From Acidobacteriota bacterium (GTDB lineage Bacteria; Acidobacteriota; Terriglobia; Bryobacterales; Bryobacteraceae), in NCBI GenBank assembly GCA_017307505.1, contig JAFKEE010000027.1, positions 154,756-218,755 on the forward strand: DNA of 64,000 bases, read 5' to 3'. Numbering within the stretch: the stretch's first letter is position 1; each line of letters opens with the position of its first letter. Made by a program: the position numbers and the translations under genes. The notes beneath the pieces are model-generated. The model did no database searches and was not told the DNA's origin. It saw nothing but the letters and a program-made list of their open reading frames with translations. Shown here piece after piece: positions 35,858 to 45,658 of the stretch.

Positions 35858-37927
35858 ATGAAAAAAACTCTCCTCCTAGGTTTCGCTCTCGGGCTTTCGA
35901 TGGCCGCGCAGTCCATCGAAACGATTCCATATCGTGTCAACCTCTCCTCGTTGAATGAAGTGCCCGCCATCGCAGGAGATGCCTCCACGGCGGTCGCCAC
36001 ATTGCTGGTACACGTCACTCGTGACGCTTCGGGCCAGATTGTGAGCGGCGCCGTGGATTTCAAGTCTGTCTACAAACTCGCTGGGAGTTCGAACCTCACA
36101 GCGATGCACATCCATCGCGGAGCCGCCACCGCGAACGGACCTGTCGTAATTGACTCGACGCTCCCGGCGCCGGTAGCCGATGCCACCACCGGTACCCTCT
36201 CCCTGCAAGGCCCGGTGCTGCCTACCAACGCGAACGCGCTCGCCGCCCTGCGCGACCTGGTGGCGGATCCGTCCGGCTTCTACCTGAACATGCATACGAC
36301 CCGCAACCCCGGCGGCGAGATGCGCGGCCAACTGATGAAAGCCGAACGGTTGGTCCTGATGACCTTCATGAGTCCGGACAACGAGGTGCCGGCGATCACG
36401 GGCAGCACGGCAAAGGCTGTGTGCGCGATCAATGTGATTGCGGCCCGCGCGGCCAGCGGCGCTCCGCTTTCCGCCGAAGTGACGTTCGACGCGAACTACT
36501 CGGGCTTCCCGGAAGGGACCAACTTCACCGGTTTCCACATTCACAACGGTCCGGCCGGGGTGAACGCTGGCGTTGTGATCAATACAGGACTCTCCGGCCA
36601 GGTGCCGGCCAATGCCGCCGGCGGCAATCTGCGATATGAGGTCCAGATCGATCCGGCCAACGTGAACCAGGCCGCGGCGGTCGCGGGGCTTTTCGTCGCC
36701 CCCTCCAACTACTATGTGAATGTCCATACGGCCGTGTCCCCTGGCGGCGCCGCCCGCGGCCAGTTGCGAAACACCGACCGGATGAACTTCCAGACGCAAT
36801 TGCTGACCACGAACGAAGTGCCGGCCACAAGCATCGATGCCTCGGCGAACGCCTCCTTCACGATGCACACCCTGAGGAATAACGAGGGGTGGATCGTCGC
36901 CGGCTATACGATCTTCGACGCCAACTACCGCTTCCCGGCGAGCGTCCAGATTACCGGCATGCACATCCATGACGGGGCCGCCGGTGCGAACGGTCCGGTG
37001 GTGATCAACTCCGGCCTGGCGGCTGCCAACCAACCGGTGAATCCCAGCGGTTTCGGGAATGTCTACCGGGCGCTGGTGCAATCCAGCGACCTGGCGATCC
37101 GTTCCATGAACCAGGTGTCGATCGATCCGAACAGCACGTACTACAACGTCCACACGACGGACTTCCCGGGTGGCGTCTTCCGCAATCAGACCGGGACCGT
37201 GCTGAATACACCCCTCATCACTGCCGTGATTGCCGGCGTCAGTGATCCCACCATGAATAAGGTGTCTCCGCTGGGCTGGATGACCGTCTTCGGCAGCAAC
37301 CTGATGAGCGCTCCGGGCAGTGAAGCGGCGTACGAATCGAAAGCTCCGCTGCAGTTGAACGGCACGGCCGTGCTGATTGGCAACAAGCCGGCGGCGATTA
37401 TCTCGCTGGCCCGGGACAATGGGTTGGTTCCGACGGATTACATCGTCGCGCAGGTTCCGGCGGATGTGGCCCTGGGTACGCAGCCGGTGACGGTGGTGAC
37501 GGCGGGCGGCTCGAGCGCCAGCACCAATGTCACGGTAGCCCCCGTGGCTCCGGGGCTGTTCTTCGACAAGATTGGCGGGATCGCGTTCCACAACAGCGAT
37601 TTGACCCTGGTGCGGCCGGATAGCCCGGCAGTGCCCGGTGAGCAGATCGGGATTGTCGGCACGAACTTCGGGCTGACCGTTCCACCTATGCAGACAGGGC
37701 AATACGCGACGGCCGATGCCTTTGCGTTCGTGCTGCCGAGCCCCTCGGTGAAGTTCGGTACAACGGACGCCACGGTGGTGGGTGCGGCCATGCTGCCGGG
37801 CCAGGCGGGCGTCTATGCCGTGGTGGTCGTGGTTCCGAATGTGAGCGGCAACAACACCGTGACCGTCAGCCAGTCGGTTGCCGGCGCCACGGTGACCTCG
37901 AACTCCGTCACCATCCCCGTGAAGTAG
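35858..37927 (+). CDS. Secreted triple CHRD-domain protein with a Solibacter-type C-terminal domain
   Basis: The 689-residue protein has a signal peptide (MKKTLLLGFALGLSMAAQ) and three CHRD-like domains (about residues 20-160, 165-310 and 315-450). Each contains a TxxHIHxG pattern (MHIHRGAATANGPVV, FHIHNGPAGVNAGVV, MHIHDGAAGANGPVV) and ends with NPGGEMRGQL- or SPGGAARGQL-like motifs. CHRD domains occur in chordin and in many exported bacterial proteins of unknown role. The last 230 residues (ITAVIAGVSDPTMNK to TIPVK) resemble TIGR03437, the C-terminal domain common in Solibacter proteins. ATG 35858 starts the signal peptide directly. Confidence 0.85.
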   Translation: MKKTLLLGFALGLSMAAQSIETIPYRVNLSSLNEVPAIAGDASTAVATLLVHVTRDASGQIVSGAVDFKSVYKLAGSSNLTAMHIHRGAATANGPVVIDSTLPAPVADATTGTLSLQGPVLPTNANALAALRDLVADPSGFYLNMHTTRNPGGEMRGQLMKAERLVLMTFMSPDNEVPAITGSTAKAVCAINVIAARAASGAPLSAEVTFDANYSGFPEGTNFTGFHIHNGPAGVNAGVVINTGLSGQVPANAAGGNLRYEVQIDPANVNQAAAVAGLFVAPSNYYVNVHTAVSPGGAARGQLRNTDRMNFQTQLLTTNEVPATSIDASANASFTMHTLRNNEGWIVAGYTIFDANYRFPASVQITGMHIHDGAAGANGPVVINSGLAAANQPVNPSGFGNVYRALVQSSDLAIRSMNQVSIDPNSTYYNVHTTDFPGGVFRNQTGTVLNTPLITAVIAGVSDPTMNKVSPLGWMTVFGSNLMSAPGSEAAYESKAPLQLNGTAVLIGNKPAAIISLARDNGLVPTDYIVAQVPADVALGTQPVTVVTAGGSSASTNVTVAPVAPGLFFDKIGGIAFHNSDLTLVRPDSPAVPGEQIGIVGTNFGLTVPPMQTGQYATADAFAFVLPSPSVKFGTTDATVVGAAMLPGQAGVYAVVVVVPNVSGNNTVTVSQSVAGATVTSNSVTIPVK

Positions 37928-37950
37928 GCAATTCCTGTCGACTCAACGGA

Positions 37951-37990
37951 GCGCCCGCCTGGGGATTCCTGCCCCTGGCGGGCGTTTCGT
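37951..37990 (+). terminator. Intrinsic terminator after the CHRD gene
   Basis: CGCCCGCC pairs with GGCGGGCG, then a T-T mismatch, then GGGG with CCCC around a 7-base loop, followed by TTTCGTTTG. Confidence 0.85.
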
Positions 37991-38060
37991 TTGTCGGGCC
38001 CGGCGACTAGTAGGGACATATTATTGACCATTGTTTCAACGTTGTGTCTCAATACTGGAG

Positions 38061-41000
38061 ATGAACTTTAGGGGTGTGTCTCTCTGTGGAGGCTGCGTTG
38101 CGCTCGCAGTATTAGCGTTCGTTCTCCCGGCAGAGCCGCCCGGCGGCCCCTCTGAGCAGTTGCTGCGGCTGCGCACACTCGGCAAGGCCTATTACGAGAA
38201 TCCCACCACCCAAGCCCAGGCGGTGGAACAGTTTAGGCAGGCGCTGAAACTCAATCCCTCGTCCACGATGGACCGCTTGAACTATGCCCTGGCGCTGCTG
38301 CGCGCGGGCAACGGCAAAGAAGGCATGGCGGAACTTGAAGCGGTGCAGAAGTTGGATCCGAAGATCCCGCACACCTGGTTCAATCTGGGCATCGAGTTCA
38401 AGAAGATGGGCGAGTCAGAGAAAGCCATCGCCCAGTTGGAGCAGATGGCCAAACTGGTGCCGGGTGAGGCGATCACGGAGTACAACCTCGGGGTCCTCTA
38501 TAAGGCGGTTGGACGGTCGGAGGAAGCGAACAAGAAGTTCGAGCTGAGCGCGCAACTGGACCCCAACTTCGCGGCCCCGCACTTCCAGTTGTTCAACTTC
38601 TACCGGCAGCAGAGCGAACCCGAGAAGGCGAAGGCGGAGTTGGGCCGGTTCCAGGCATTGAAGAAGACGCACGACGATGCGGGTACGGGCAATGAGGATG
38701 TCGAGTGGAGCCTGTACTCGGAGATCCTGGATCCGGTGGACGGCGCGCTGGCAGCGGATGCCGCCCAGCCGGGCCCGCTGAAGTTCGCGGCGACGGCGCT
38801 GCCCGGCAAGTTCACGGCCGCCGGGGCGTCCCTGCAGGTGATCGATGTGGACGGGACAGGTTCGACCGATCTGCTGGTGGTTTCGAACGGCGGATTGGCT
38901 CTGTTTCGGAAAGGCCTGACGCCGGTTCCTCAGGCAGCGTTGAGCGCCCTGAAGGACGTTCTGGCTGCCGTACCCGGTGACTATAACAATGACGGTTTCG
39001 TCGATCTGTGTGTCCTGACGAAGAGCGGCGCTGTGCTGCTGGAAGGGTCCAAGACCGGCTTCAAGAAGGGTGTGGAATTGCCCGCGGGCCGGTTTGAGTC
39101 GGCGCTGTGGATTGATTATGACCACGACTACGACCTGGACCTGGTGCTGCTGGGCGCGCAGACAAAACTGCTGCGAAATCAGATGCCTGGCGGTTTCGAA
39201 GACCATACGGCCGACCTGCCGTTTGTGGCCGGGACGGCCGTGGCGGGCGTCGAGATTCGGGTGATTCCGGATACGAAGTCTCACGACATGATCGTTTCGT
39301 ATGCGGGCCGGAACGCCGTCCTCTATAAGGACCGGCTGGCCGGCAAGTACGAAGTGCGCGAATTGGCGGCAGTGCCTCAGGGCGCCGCGGGGCTGACGGT
39401 GGCGGATCTAAACAACGATTCGCAGCTGGATCTGGTGTGGCAAGGCGGGGCGGCTTTGAACCAGAACGGCGCTTTCCAGACTCTGGCCTGGCCCGCCAAG
39501 GGCAGCTTCGCCCTGGCCGACTTCGAGAATCGAGGCCTGCTGGACGCGCTGACCGCCGGGCAGGTCTACCGGAATCGGGGCAAGACGGCATTTGCGGGTC
39601 AGACCGGGGCGGGGATTCCCTCCGAAGTCACAGCCCTGGCCGCGGCCGATTTCGACGGCGACGGCCGGGTGGACGCCGCTGCCATGCTGCCGGACGGTAC
39701 GGTGCAGCGGCTGATGAACCAGACCGTGCTGAAGACCGGCTGGACACGGGTGGCGCTGAACGGCGTGAAGAACCTGAAGCTGGCAGCGGGGGCCGAAGTC
39801 GAGGTCAAGGCCGGGGCGTTGTATCAGAAGCAGATGTACCGCGGGTATCCGCTGACGGTGGGGGTGCGTGGGAACAAAGAGATCGACACGATCCGCATCA
39901 CCTGGCCGAACGGGTTGATTCAGAACGAGATGAAGCAGAAGATTGCGACGCCCTTAAAGTTCGAGGAGGCGCAGCGGCTGTCGGGCTCGTGCCCGACGAT
40001 CTGGACCTGGAACGGGCGTGAATTCGAGTTCATCACGGACACCTTGGGTGTGGCTCCGCTGGGGGCATCGTCGGGCGACGGGCAGTATTTCCCGGTGGAT
40101 CATGACGAGTTCATTTCGATTCGCGGCGATCAACTGAAGGCGGTCGGCGGGCAATATGAGGTCCGGATCACCGAGGAGTTGAGCGAGGTCACTTATCTCG
40201 ACCAGGTGAAGCTGATCGCAGTGGATCATCCGGCGCAGCAGGAAGTGTTCACAAACGACAAGTGGAAGTCGCCGCCGTTTCCGGAGTTCCGGCTGTTTGG
40301 CGTGACGAAGAGGGTGTACCCCAGAAAAGCCACGGAAGACAGCGGCCGGGATGTGACCGCGGCGGTCCTGAAGCGGGACGCCCGGTATCCGGACGGCTTC
40401 CGCAGGGACCTGCAGAACGTGGCGTCGATGCATGCGCTGGACCTGGATTTCGGCCAGGCGGCGAAGGACAACCGGGCAGTGCTGATTCTGCACGGCTGGG
40501 TGGATTGGGCGGACGGATCGACGTTCCTGGGCGAGTCGCAGCGGACGAAGACCGGGCTGGCGACTCCGAAGCTGCAGGTCAAAGACAAGACGGGCCAGTG
40601 GGTGACGGTGATCGAAGACATGGGCATGCCGGCCGGCAAGCCGAAGACGATCGCCGTGGATCTGACTGGCAAGTTTTTGAGCGCGTCGCGCGAAGTACGG
40701 ATTGTGACGAATCTCTGCCTGTACTGGGACGAGATCTTCCTGAGTGAGACGAATGAAGCTCCGCAGGTCAAGATGACGGAAATGGCGGCGGGGCAGACGG
40801 ATCTGCGGTTCCGCGGATTCTCGAAGAACATCGTGCATCCGGAACGGAAGCAGCCGGAGCAGTTCTTCTATGACAACCCCTCGGTGACCTCGATGTGGAA
40901 CCCGACCCCGGGTCAATACACACGTTATGGCCCGGTGACCCCGCTGCTGGGCGATGTGGACGACAAGCTGGTGGTGATGGGGTCCGGCGACGAGGTCCAA

Positions 41001-41288
41001 TTGAAGTTCGACGGCAGCGCATTACCGAAACTGCCGGCGGGCTGGCAACGCGACTGGCTGCTGAAGGTGGACGGCTGGGCCAAAGATCGCGACGCCAACA
41101 CAGCATATTCCCAGACGGTGGAACCCCTGCCGTTTCATGGGATGAGTGCCTACCCTTATCCGGCGGGTCAGCATTATCCCGACTCGGCGGAATATCGCGA
41201 GTACCAGAAGCAGTACAACACGAGACCCGCACTGCGCCTGCTGCGCGCACTGCACGAATCCGGCACACATTCCAAACAGGTGAACTGA
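38061..41288 (+). CDS. Large secreted TPR/FG-GAP/UnbV protein
   Basis: The 1075-residue protein has a signal peptide (GGCVALAVLAFVLPA), four to five TPR units (about residues 35-190; for example TWFNLGIEFKKMGESEKAIAQ), and a central beta-propeller-like section of FG-GAP/VCBS repeats with DxDxxG-type calcium loops (VIDVDGTGSTDLLV, PGDYNNDGFVDLCV, AADFDGDGRVDAAA). An ASPIC/UnbV-like unit follows (IDTIRITWPNGLIQNE), then about 440 residues I cannot assign, starting near RLSGSCPTIWTWNGREFEF. It is the first gene of the operon with the haem-TPR fusion and the second UnbV protein, so it may work with them at the cell surface. The start is uncertain; the ATG at 38061 gives the best signal peptide. 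Confidence 0.8.
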   Translation: MNFRGVSLCGGCVALAVLAFVLPAEPPGGPSEQLLRLRTLGKAYYENPTTQAQAVEQFRQALKLNPSSTMDRLNYALALLRAGNGKEGMAELEAVQKLDPKIPHTWFNLGIEFKKMGESEKAIAQLEQMAKLVPGEAITEYNLGVLYKAVGRSEEANKKFELSAQLDPNFAAPHFQLFNFYRQQSEPEKAKAELGRFQALKKTHDDAGTGNEDVEWSLYSEILDPVDGALAADAAQPGPLKFAATALPGKFTAAGASLQVIDVDGTGSTDLLVVSNGGLALFRKGLTPVPQAALSALKDVLAAVPGDYNNDGFVDLCVLTKSGAVLLEGSKTGFKKGVELPAGRFESALWIDYDHDYDLDLVLLGAQTKLLRNQMPGGFEDHTADLPFVAGTAVAGVEIRVIPDTKSHDMIVSYAGRNAVLYKDRLAGKYEVRELAAVPQGAAGLTVADLNNDSQLDLVWQGGAALNQNGAFQTLAWPAKGSFALADFENRGLLDALTAGQVYRNRGKTAFAGQTGAGIPSEVTALAAADFDGDGRVDAAAMLPDGTVQRLMNQTVLKTGWTRVALNGVKNLKLAAGAEVEVKAGALYQKQMYRGYPLTVGVRGNKEIDTIRITWPNGLIQNEMKQKIATPLKFEEAQRLSGSCPTIWTWNGREFEFITDTLGVAPLGASSGDGQYFPVDHDEFISIRGDQLKAVGGQYEVRITEELSEVTYLDQVKLIAVDHPAQQEVFTNDKWKSPPFPEFRLFGVTKRVYPRKATEDSGRDVTAAVLKRDARYPDGFRRDLQNVASMHALDLDFGQAAKDNRAVLILHGWVDWADGSTFLGESQRTKTGLATPKLQVKDKTGQWVTVIEDMGMPAGKPKTIAVDLTGKFLSASREVRIVTNLCLYWDEIFLSETNEAPQVKMTEMAAGQTDLRFRGFSKNIVHPERKQPEQFFYDNPSVTSMWNPTPGQYTRYGPVTPLLGDVDDKLVVMGSGDEVQLKFDGSALPKLPAGWQRDWLLKVDGWAKDRDANTAYSQTVEPLPFHGMSAYPYPAGQHYPDSAEYREYQKQYNTRPALRLLRALHESGTHSKQVN

Positions 41289-41289
41289 C

Positions 41290-44034
41290 ATGAATCTGAC
41301 GAAAGCTGCCCGCTGGGCCGGGCTGGCGTTCCTCGTCCTGCTCGTCAACAGCTTCTACTTGCTGGCGTTCGCGACTCCAGGGATCTTCTACATGACCAAT
41401 GTCTTAGTCCATATTGGACTGGGCACGGCATGGGCCGCGGCGCTGCTTTGGCTGGCTTTCACATCCCCGCTGTACCGGCGGACGGCGCTGTATGCCGTGG
41501 CCGCGGTGGCCACTGGCGGAGCGCTGTGTTACGTCGGCGCGGCCCGGGAGTTCCAGTGGCTGCTATGGACCCACATTGGGGCCGGGCTGCTGGGCGCGCT
41601 GGCGATCGTAGTCGAATCGAAGCGGCGCTCGGCGCAGCTTGTGTTCGCCTGCAGCGCGGTGTTCTGCGTGCTGGCGCTGGGCTACCAGAAGGTCTTTCCG
41701 GAACACCAGTTGAAGGTGACGAACACCGGCTATGTGCCGGCGTCGATGGAAGAGGAGGGCGGCGGGCCGAAGACTCCATTCTGGCCATCGTCGTCGCGCA
41801 CCAATGTCGGCGGAGTGATTCCGTCGACCTTCTTCATGGATTCGAAGTTCTGCGGCGAGTGCCACAAGGATATCTACCAGCAGTGGCAGTCGTCGATGCA
41901 CCACTTCTCGTCGTTCAACAACAAGTACTACTCGAAGGCGATCGAGTATATGCAGGACATTTCGGGCACACGCGGGTCGAAGTGGTGCGCCGGGTGCCAC
42001 GACCACGCCGTGTTCTTCAACGGCCGGTTTGAGAAGCCGATCAAGGATCAGCTCGAAACGCCTGAGGCTCAGAACGGCCTGGGCTGCGTGTCGTGCCATT
42101 CGATCACGCACGTCGACTCGACGATGGGCAATGGCGGGTTCACGATCGAGTATCCGAAGCTGCACGATCTGGCTTCGTCGAAGAATCCCTTCATCCACTG
42201 GGTGGACCGATTCCTGACCAAGGTGGAACCGGAGCCGCACCGGCGTACGTTCCTGAAGCCTTTCATGAAAGACAGCGCCGAGTTCTGTTCGACGTGCCAC
42301 AAGGTGCACCTGGACGAACCGGTGAACAATTACCGCTGGATGCGCGGGTTCAACGATTACGACAACTGGCAGGCTTCGGGTGTGAGCGGGCAGGGCGCGC
42401 GGTCGTTCTACTATCCGGACCAGTCGAAGACCTGCGGCGGGTGCCACATGCAACTGGTGCCGTCGAAGGATCCGGGCAACCGGGATGGGATGGTCCACAA
42501 CCACCGCTTCGCGGCGGCGAATACGGCTGTTCCTTATGTGAATGGCGACAAGACGCAACTGGCGGCGGTGCAGGGCTTCCTGCAGTCGGGCTTCATCGCG
42601 GTGGACATTTTCGCTGCGGCGCCGGCCGGCGAGGCTCCGCAGACGCAGATGCAGCGGCGGGCGGATGCGGGTCCGCAGACGATGACGACCTTTGCCGTCG
42701 GCGAAGAGGCGGACCAGACGGCCTCGGCGTACATGATCCGCGAGGTGTCGGAACTGGCTGCGCCGTTGGATAAGACTTCGACGAAGTTCCAGCCGGGCTC
42801 GACGATCCGTATGGATGTGGTGGTGCGGACGAAGAAGATCGGCCACTTCTTCCCGGGCGGCACCGTGGATGCGTTCGATATCTGGGTGGAACTGGAAGGG
42901 CACGACGCCACGGGCAAGCAGGTGTTCCTGTCGGGCAACCTGCAGAACCCGAAGCAGGGGAACCTGGCTCCTGTGGAGCCGGGGGCGCACTTCTACAAGT
43001 CGTACATGCTGGATGGCGACTCGAACCCGATCAACAAGCGGAATGCCTGGCAGGCGCGTTCGCTGCTGTATGTGAAGCTGATTCCGCCTGGCGCGGCGGA
43101 CGTGGCGCATTACCGGGTAAAGATCCCCAAGGATGCCAAAGGGCCGATTACCTTCACGGCGAAGCTGAACTACCGTAAGTTCACCCACTACTACAACCAG
43201 TTCAGCTACGGGATGAAGGTGAAGCCGGGGCAGGATCCGAAGCTGGTGAGCATTCACTACGACAGCCGGCAGACGGAGCAGGATCCTGCGGTGCAGACGC
43301 CGGATATCCCGATCACGGTGCTGGCGAAGGCTCAGGTGCAGCTGCAACTGGCCAAGCCCGGCGAGGCGACAGTTTGGAAGCAGCAGGCGCAGAAGGCGGA
43401 CCGGGAGCGCTGGAACGACTGGGGCATCGGGTCGCTGCTACAGGGCGACCTGAAGGCAGCGGAGTATGGGTTTACCCGGGTAACCGAGGCGGAGCCGGAG
43501 TATGCCGACGGGTGGCTGAACGTGGCCCGGGCGTTGATCCAGGAAGGCGAGATCGAGCGTGCGAAGGAGTTCCTGGACAAGGCGATGAAGGCGGATTCGT
43601 CGCTGGGCCGTATCTGGTTCTTCCAGGCGATGGCGCAGAAGGCCGAGGGCGACTACGACGGTGCCTTGAAGTCGTTGGAAGTGACGGCGCAGAAGTATCC
43701 GCGGGACCGGGTGGTGCAGAACCAGATCGGGCGGATCCTCTTCCTGAAGCGCGATTACAAGGGCGCGGTGGAGGCGTTGAAGAAGGTGCTGGATGTGGAT
43801 CCTGAGGATCTGCAGGCGCACTACACGTTGATGCTGGCGTGCCGCGGACTGGGCGACACGGAGCAGGCGGCGAAGGAAGAAAAGCTGTTCCGGCGCTTCA
43901 AGGCGGACGAGTCGTCCCAGGCGCTGACGGCCAAGATGCGGCAACTCTCACCGGAAGACAACAACGAGCGGCAGACGATTCACGAGCACGAGTCGTCGCT
44001 GGTTTCCGGCAAGAAAGCAGGTTCGATTCAATGA
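41290..44034 (+). CDS. Membrane-anchored pentahaem cytochrome c - TPR fusion
   Basis: The 914-residue protein has five membrane helices (about 10-135), then a multihaem domain with CGECH, CAGCH, CVSCH, CSTCH and CGGCH (about residues 185-395), a beta-rich middle part (about 480-680) and TPR repeats at the C-terminus (about 705-865, such as YADGWLNVARALIQEGEIERAKEFL). The haem motif order resembles cytochrome c554-type proteins. The membrane helices would let it take electrons from quinol, and the TPRs could bind partners; both are inferences. It begins two bases after the preceding gene and overlaps the next by four bases. Confidence 0.85.
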   Translation: MNLTKAARWAGLAFLVLLVNSFYLLAFATPGIFYMTNVLVHIGLGTAWAAALLWLAFTSPLYRRTALYAVAAVATGGALCYVGAAREFQWLLWTHIGAGLLGALAIVVESKRRSAQLVFACSAVFCVLALGYQKVFPEHQLKVTNTGYVPASMEEEGGGPKTPFWPSSSRTNVGGVIPSTFFMDSKFCGECHKDIYQQWQSSMHHFSSFNNKYYSKAIEYMQDISGTRGSKWCAGCHDHAVFFNGRFEKPIKDQLETPEAQNGLGCVSCHSITHVDSTMGNGGFTIEYPKLHDLASSKNPFIHWVDRFLTKVEPEPHRRTFLKPFMKDSAEFCSTCHKVHLDEPVNNYRWMRGFNDYDNWQASGVSGQGARSFYYPDQSKTCGGCHMQLVPSKDPGNRDGMVHNHRFAAANTAVPYVNGDKTQLAAVQGFLQSGFIAVDIFAAAPAGEAPQTQMQRRADAGPQTMTTFAVGEEADQTASAYMIREVSELAAPLDKTSTKFQPGSTIRMDVVVRTKKIGHFFPGGTVDAFDIWVELEGHDATGKQVFLSGNLQNPKQGNLAPVEPGAHFYKSYMLDGDSNPINKRNAWQARSLLYVKLIPPGAADVAHYRVKIPKDAKGPITFTAKLNYRKFTHYYNQFSYGMKVKPGQDPKLVSIHYDSRQTEQDPAVQTPDIPITVLAKAQVQLQLAKPGEATVWKQQAQKADRERWNDWGIGSLLQGDLKAAEYGFTRVTEAEPEYADGWLNVARALIQEGEIERAKEFLDKAMKADSSLGRIWFFQAMAQKAEGDYDGALKSLEVTAQKYPRDRVVQNQIGRILFLKRDYKGAVEALKKVLDVDPEDLQAHYTLMLACRGLGDTEQAAKEEKLFRRFKADESSQALTAKMRQLSPEDNNERQTIHEHESSLVSGKKAGSIQ

Positions 44035-45653
44035 GAGTGCTGATTCTCCTCGCGGTGGCAGGTTCCCTGGCCGCGCAGACGCCGAAGTTCACGGACGTAA
44101 GCAAGGCAGCCGGCATCACGTTTACGCACAATGCCGGCAAGGCCGGGAAGAAGTGGCTGCCGGAGACGATGGGGTCCGGCTGCGCGTTCGTCGATCTCGA
44201 CGGCGACGGGTATCCGGACATCGTGTTGCTGAACAGCAAGGACTGGACGCCGAAGGGGCGGCGGTCTCTCTCCGCGGTGTACCGGAACAACAAGAACGGC
44301 ACATTCACAAATGTGACGGCGGGCAGCGGGCTGGATGTCGAGATGTATGCGATGGGCATCGCGGCCGGCGATTTCGACAACGACGGACGGGAGGACCTGT
44401 ACATCACCGCGTTGGAAGGCGACCGTCTGCTGCACAACGAGGGCGGGTTCAAGTTCAAGGACGTGACGAAGGCGGCGGGCATCGACAATGCCGCGTTCGG
44501 GACGTCGGCCGCATTCGTTGACTACGACAAGGACGGACAGCTCGACCTCTTCGTGGCGAACTACGTGCAATGGTCGAGGGAGAAAGACCTGTGGTGCTCG
44601 CTGGACGGGGTGAGCAAGTCGTACTGCACTCCGGAGTCGTACAAGGGCGTGTCGTCGAAGCTGTACCGGAATCTAGGCGGCGGCAAGTTTGAAGACGCGA
44701 CGAAGAAGGCCAAGGTGTATGACGCGACGTCCAAGTCGCTGGGCGTGACGGTGCTGGATTACAACGGGGACGGCTGGCCTGACCTGTTCGTCGCCAACGA
44801 TACGCAGCCGAATAAGCTGTACCGGAATTTGAAGAACGGGACCTTCGTGGAAGAGGGCGTATCGGCTGGTGTGGCCTTTGGCGAAGACGGCGTGGCCCGC
44901 GGAGCGATGGGCGTGGATTCGGGCGACTTTGACCGGTCCGGGCGGCCGCACCTGCTGGTGGGCAACTTCACGAATCAGATGCTGGGCCTGTACCGGAACG
45001 AAGGCAAGGGGCTGTTCGTGGACGAGGCTCCGAGATCGACCGTGGGGCGGGCGTCCCTGTTGAGCCTGGCCTTCGGCGTGTTCTACTTCGACTACGACCT
45101 GGACGGCTGGCTGGACATCTTCTCCGGCAATGGTCACATCGAAGAGGAGATCGGCCGGGTGCAGCCCAAGGTGAAGTTCGCCGAACCTCCGCTGGTCTTC
45201 CACAACCTGGGGAAGGGCAAGTTTGAGGACATGAGCGGGAAACTGGGCGCCGAACTGGCCCGGCCTGTGGTGGCGCGCGGGGCGGCCTACGCCGATTTCG
45301 ATCGCGACGGCGACCTGGATCTGTTGATCGCGACGAACAACGGTCCGGCGTATCTATATCGCAACGACGCGAATACGGCGAAGAACCACTGGATCAACCT
45401 CCGGCTGAAGGGCGGGAAGTCGAACCGCAGCGGGATTGGCGCGGTGGTTCGTGTGGAGTCCGCATCGGGCAAGCAATGGCAGACGGTGCACAGCGGATCG
45501 AGCTACTGTTCGCAGTCGGACCTGGCCCTGACGTTCGGACTGGGCAAAGACACTTCCATCACCTCGATTGAAATAGAATGGCCTAGCGGTGCGAAACAAC
45601 GGCTCACGAATGTGAAGCCGGACCAACACCTGGTGATGGAAGAGGCAAAATAG
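44031..45653 (+). CDS. CRTAC1-type FG-GAP/ASPIC-UnbV secreted protein
   Basis: After a signal peptide (MRVLILLAVAGSLAAQ) the 540-residue protein has seven FG-GAP/VCBS repeats with calcium-binding loops such as FVDLDGDGYPDIV, AGDFDNDGREDLYI and YFDYDLDGWLDIF, which suggests a seven-bladed propeller. It ends with an ASPIC/UnbV domain (RSGIGAVVRVE and SIEIEWPSGAKQRL). ATG 44031 overlaps the preceding cytochrome stop by four bases. These proteins are common in Acidobacteria and Planctomycetes near multihaem cytochromes; function unknown. Confidence 0.9.
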   Translation: MRVLILLAVAGSLAAQTPKFTDVSKAAGITFTHNAGKAGKKWLPETMGSGCAFVDLDGDGYPDIVLLNSKDWTPKGRRSLSAVYRNNKNGTFTNVTAGSGLDVEMYAMGIAAGDFDNDGREDLYITALEGDRLLHNEGGFKFKDVTKAAGIDNAAFGTSAAFVDYDKDGQLDLFVANYVQWSREKDLWCSLDGVSKSYCTPESYKGVSSKLYRNLGGGKFEDATKKAKVYDATSKSLGVTVLDYNGDGWPDLFVANDTQPNKLYRNLKNGTFVEEGVSAGVAFGEDGVARGAMGVDSGDFDRSGRPHLLVGNFTNQMLGLYRNEGKGLFVDEAPRSTVGRASLLSLAFGVFYFDYDLDGWLDIFSGNGHIEEEIGRVQPKVKFAEPPLVFHNLGKGKFEDMSGKLGAELARPVVARGAAYADFDRDGDLDLLIATNNGPAYLYRNDANTAKNHWINLRLKGGKSNRSGIGAVVRVESASGKQWQTVHSGSSYCSQSDLALTFGLGKDTSITSIEIEWPSGAKQRLTNVKPDQHLVMEEAK

Positions 45654-45658
45654 AACGT

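Noticed and set aside
35876..37702. A 608-codon minus-strand frame opposite the CHRD gene
   Set aside because: Arg/His/Gly-rich shadow; the plus strand has a signal peptide and three repeated domains.
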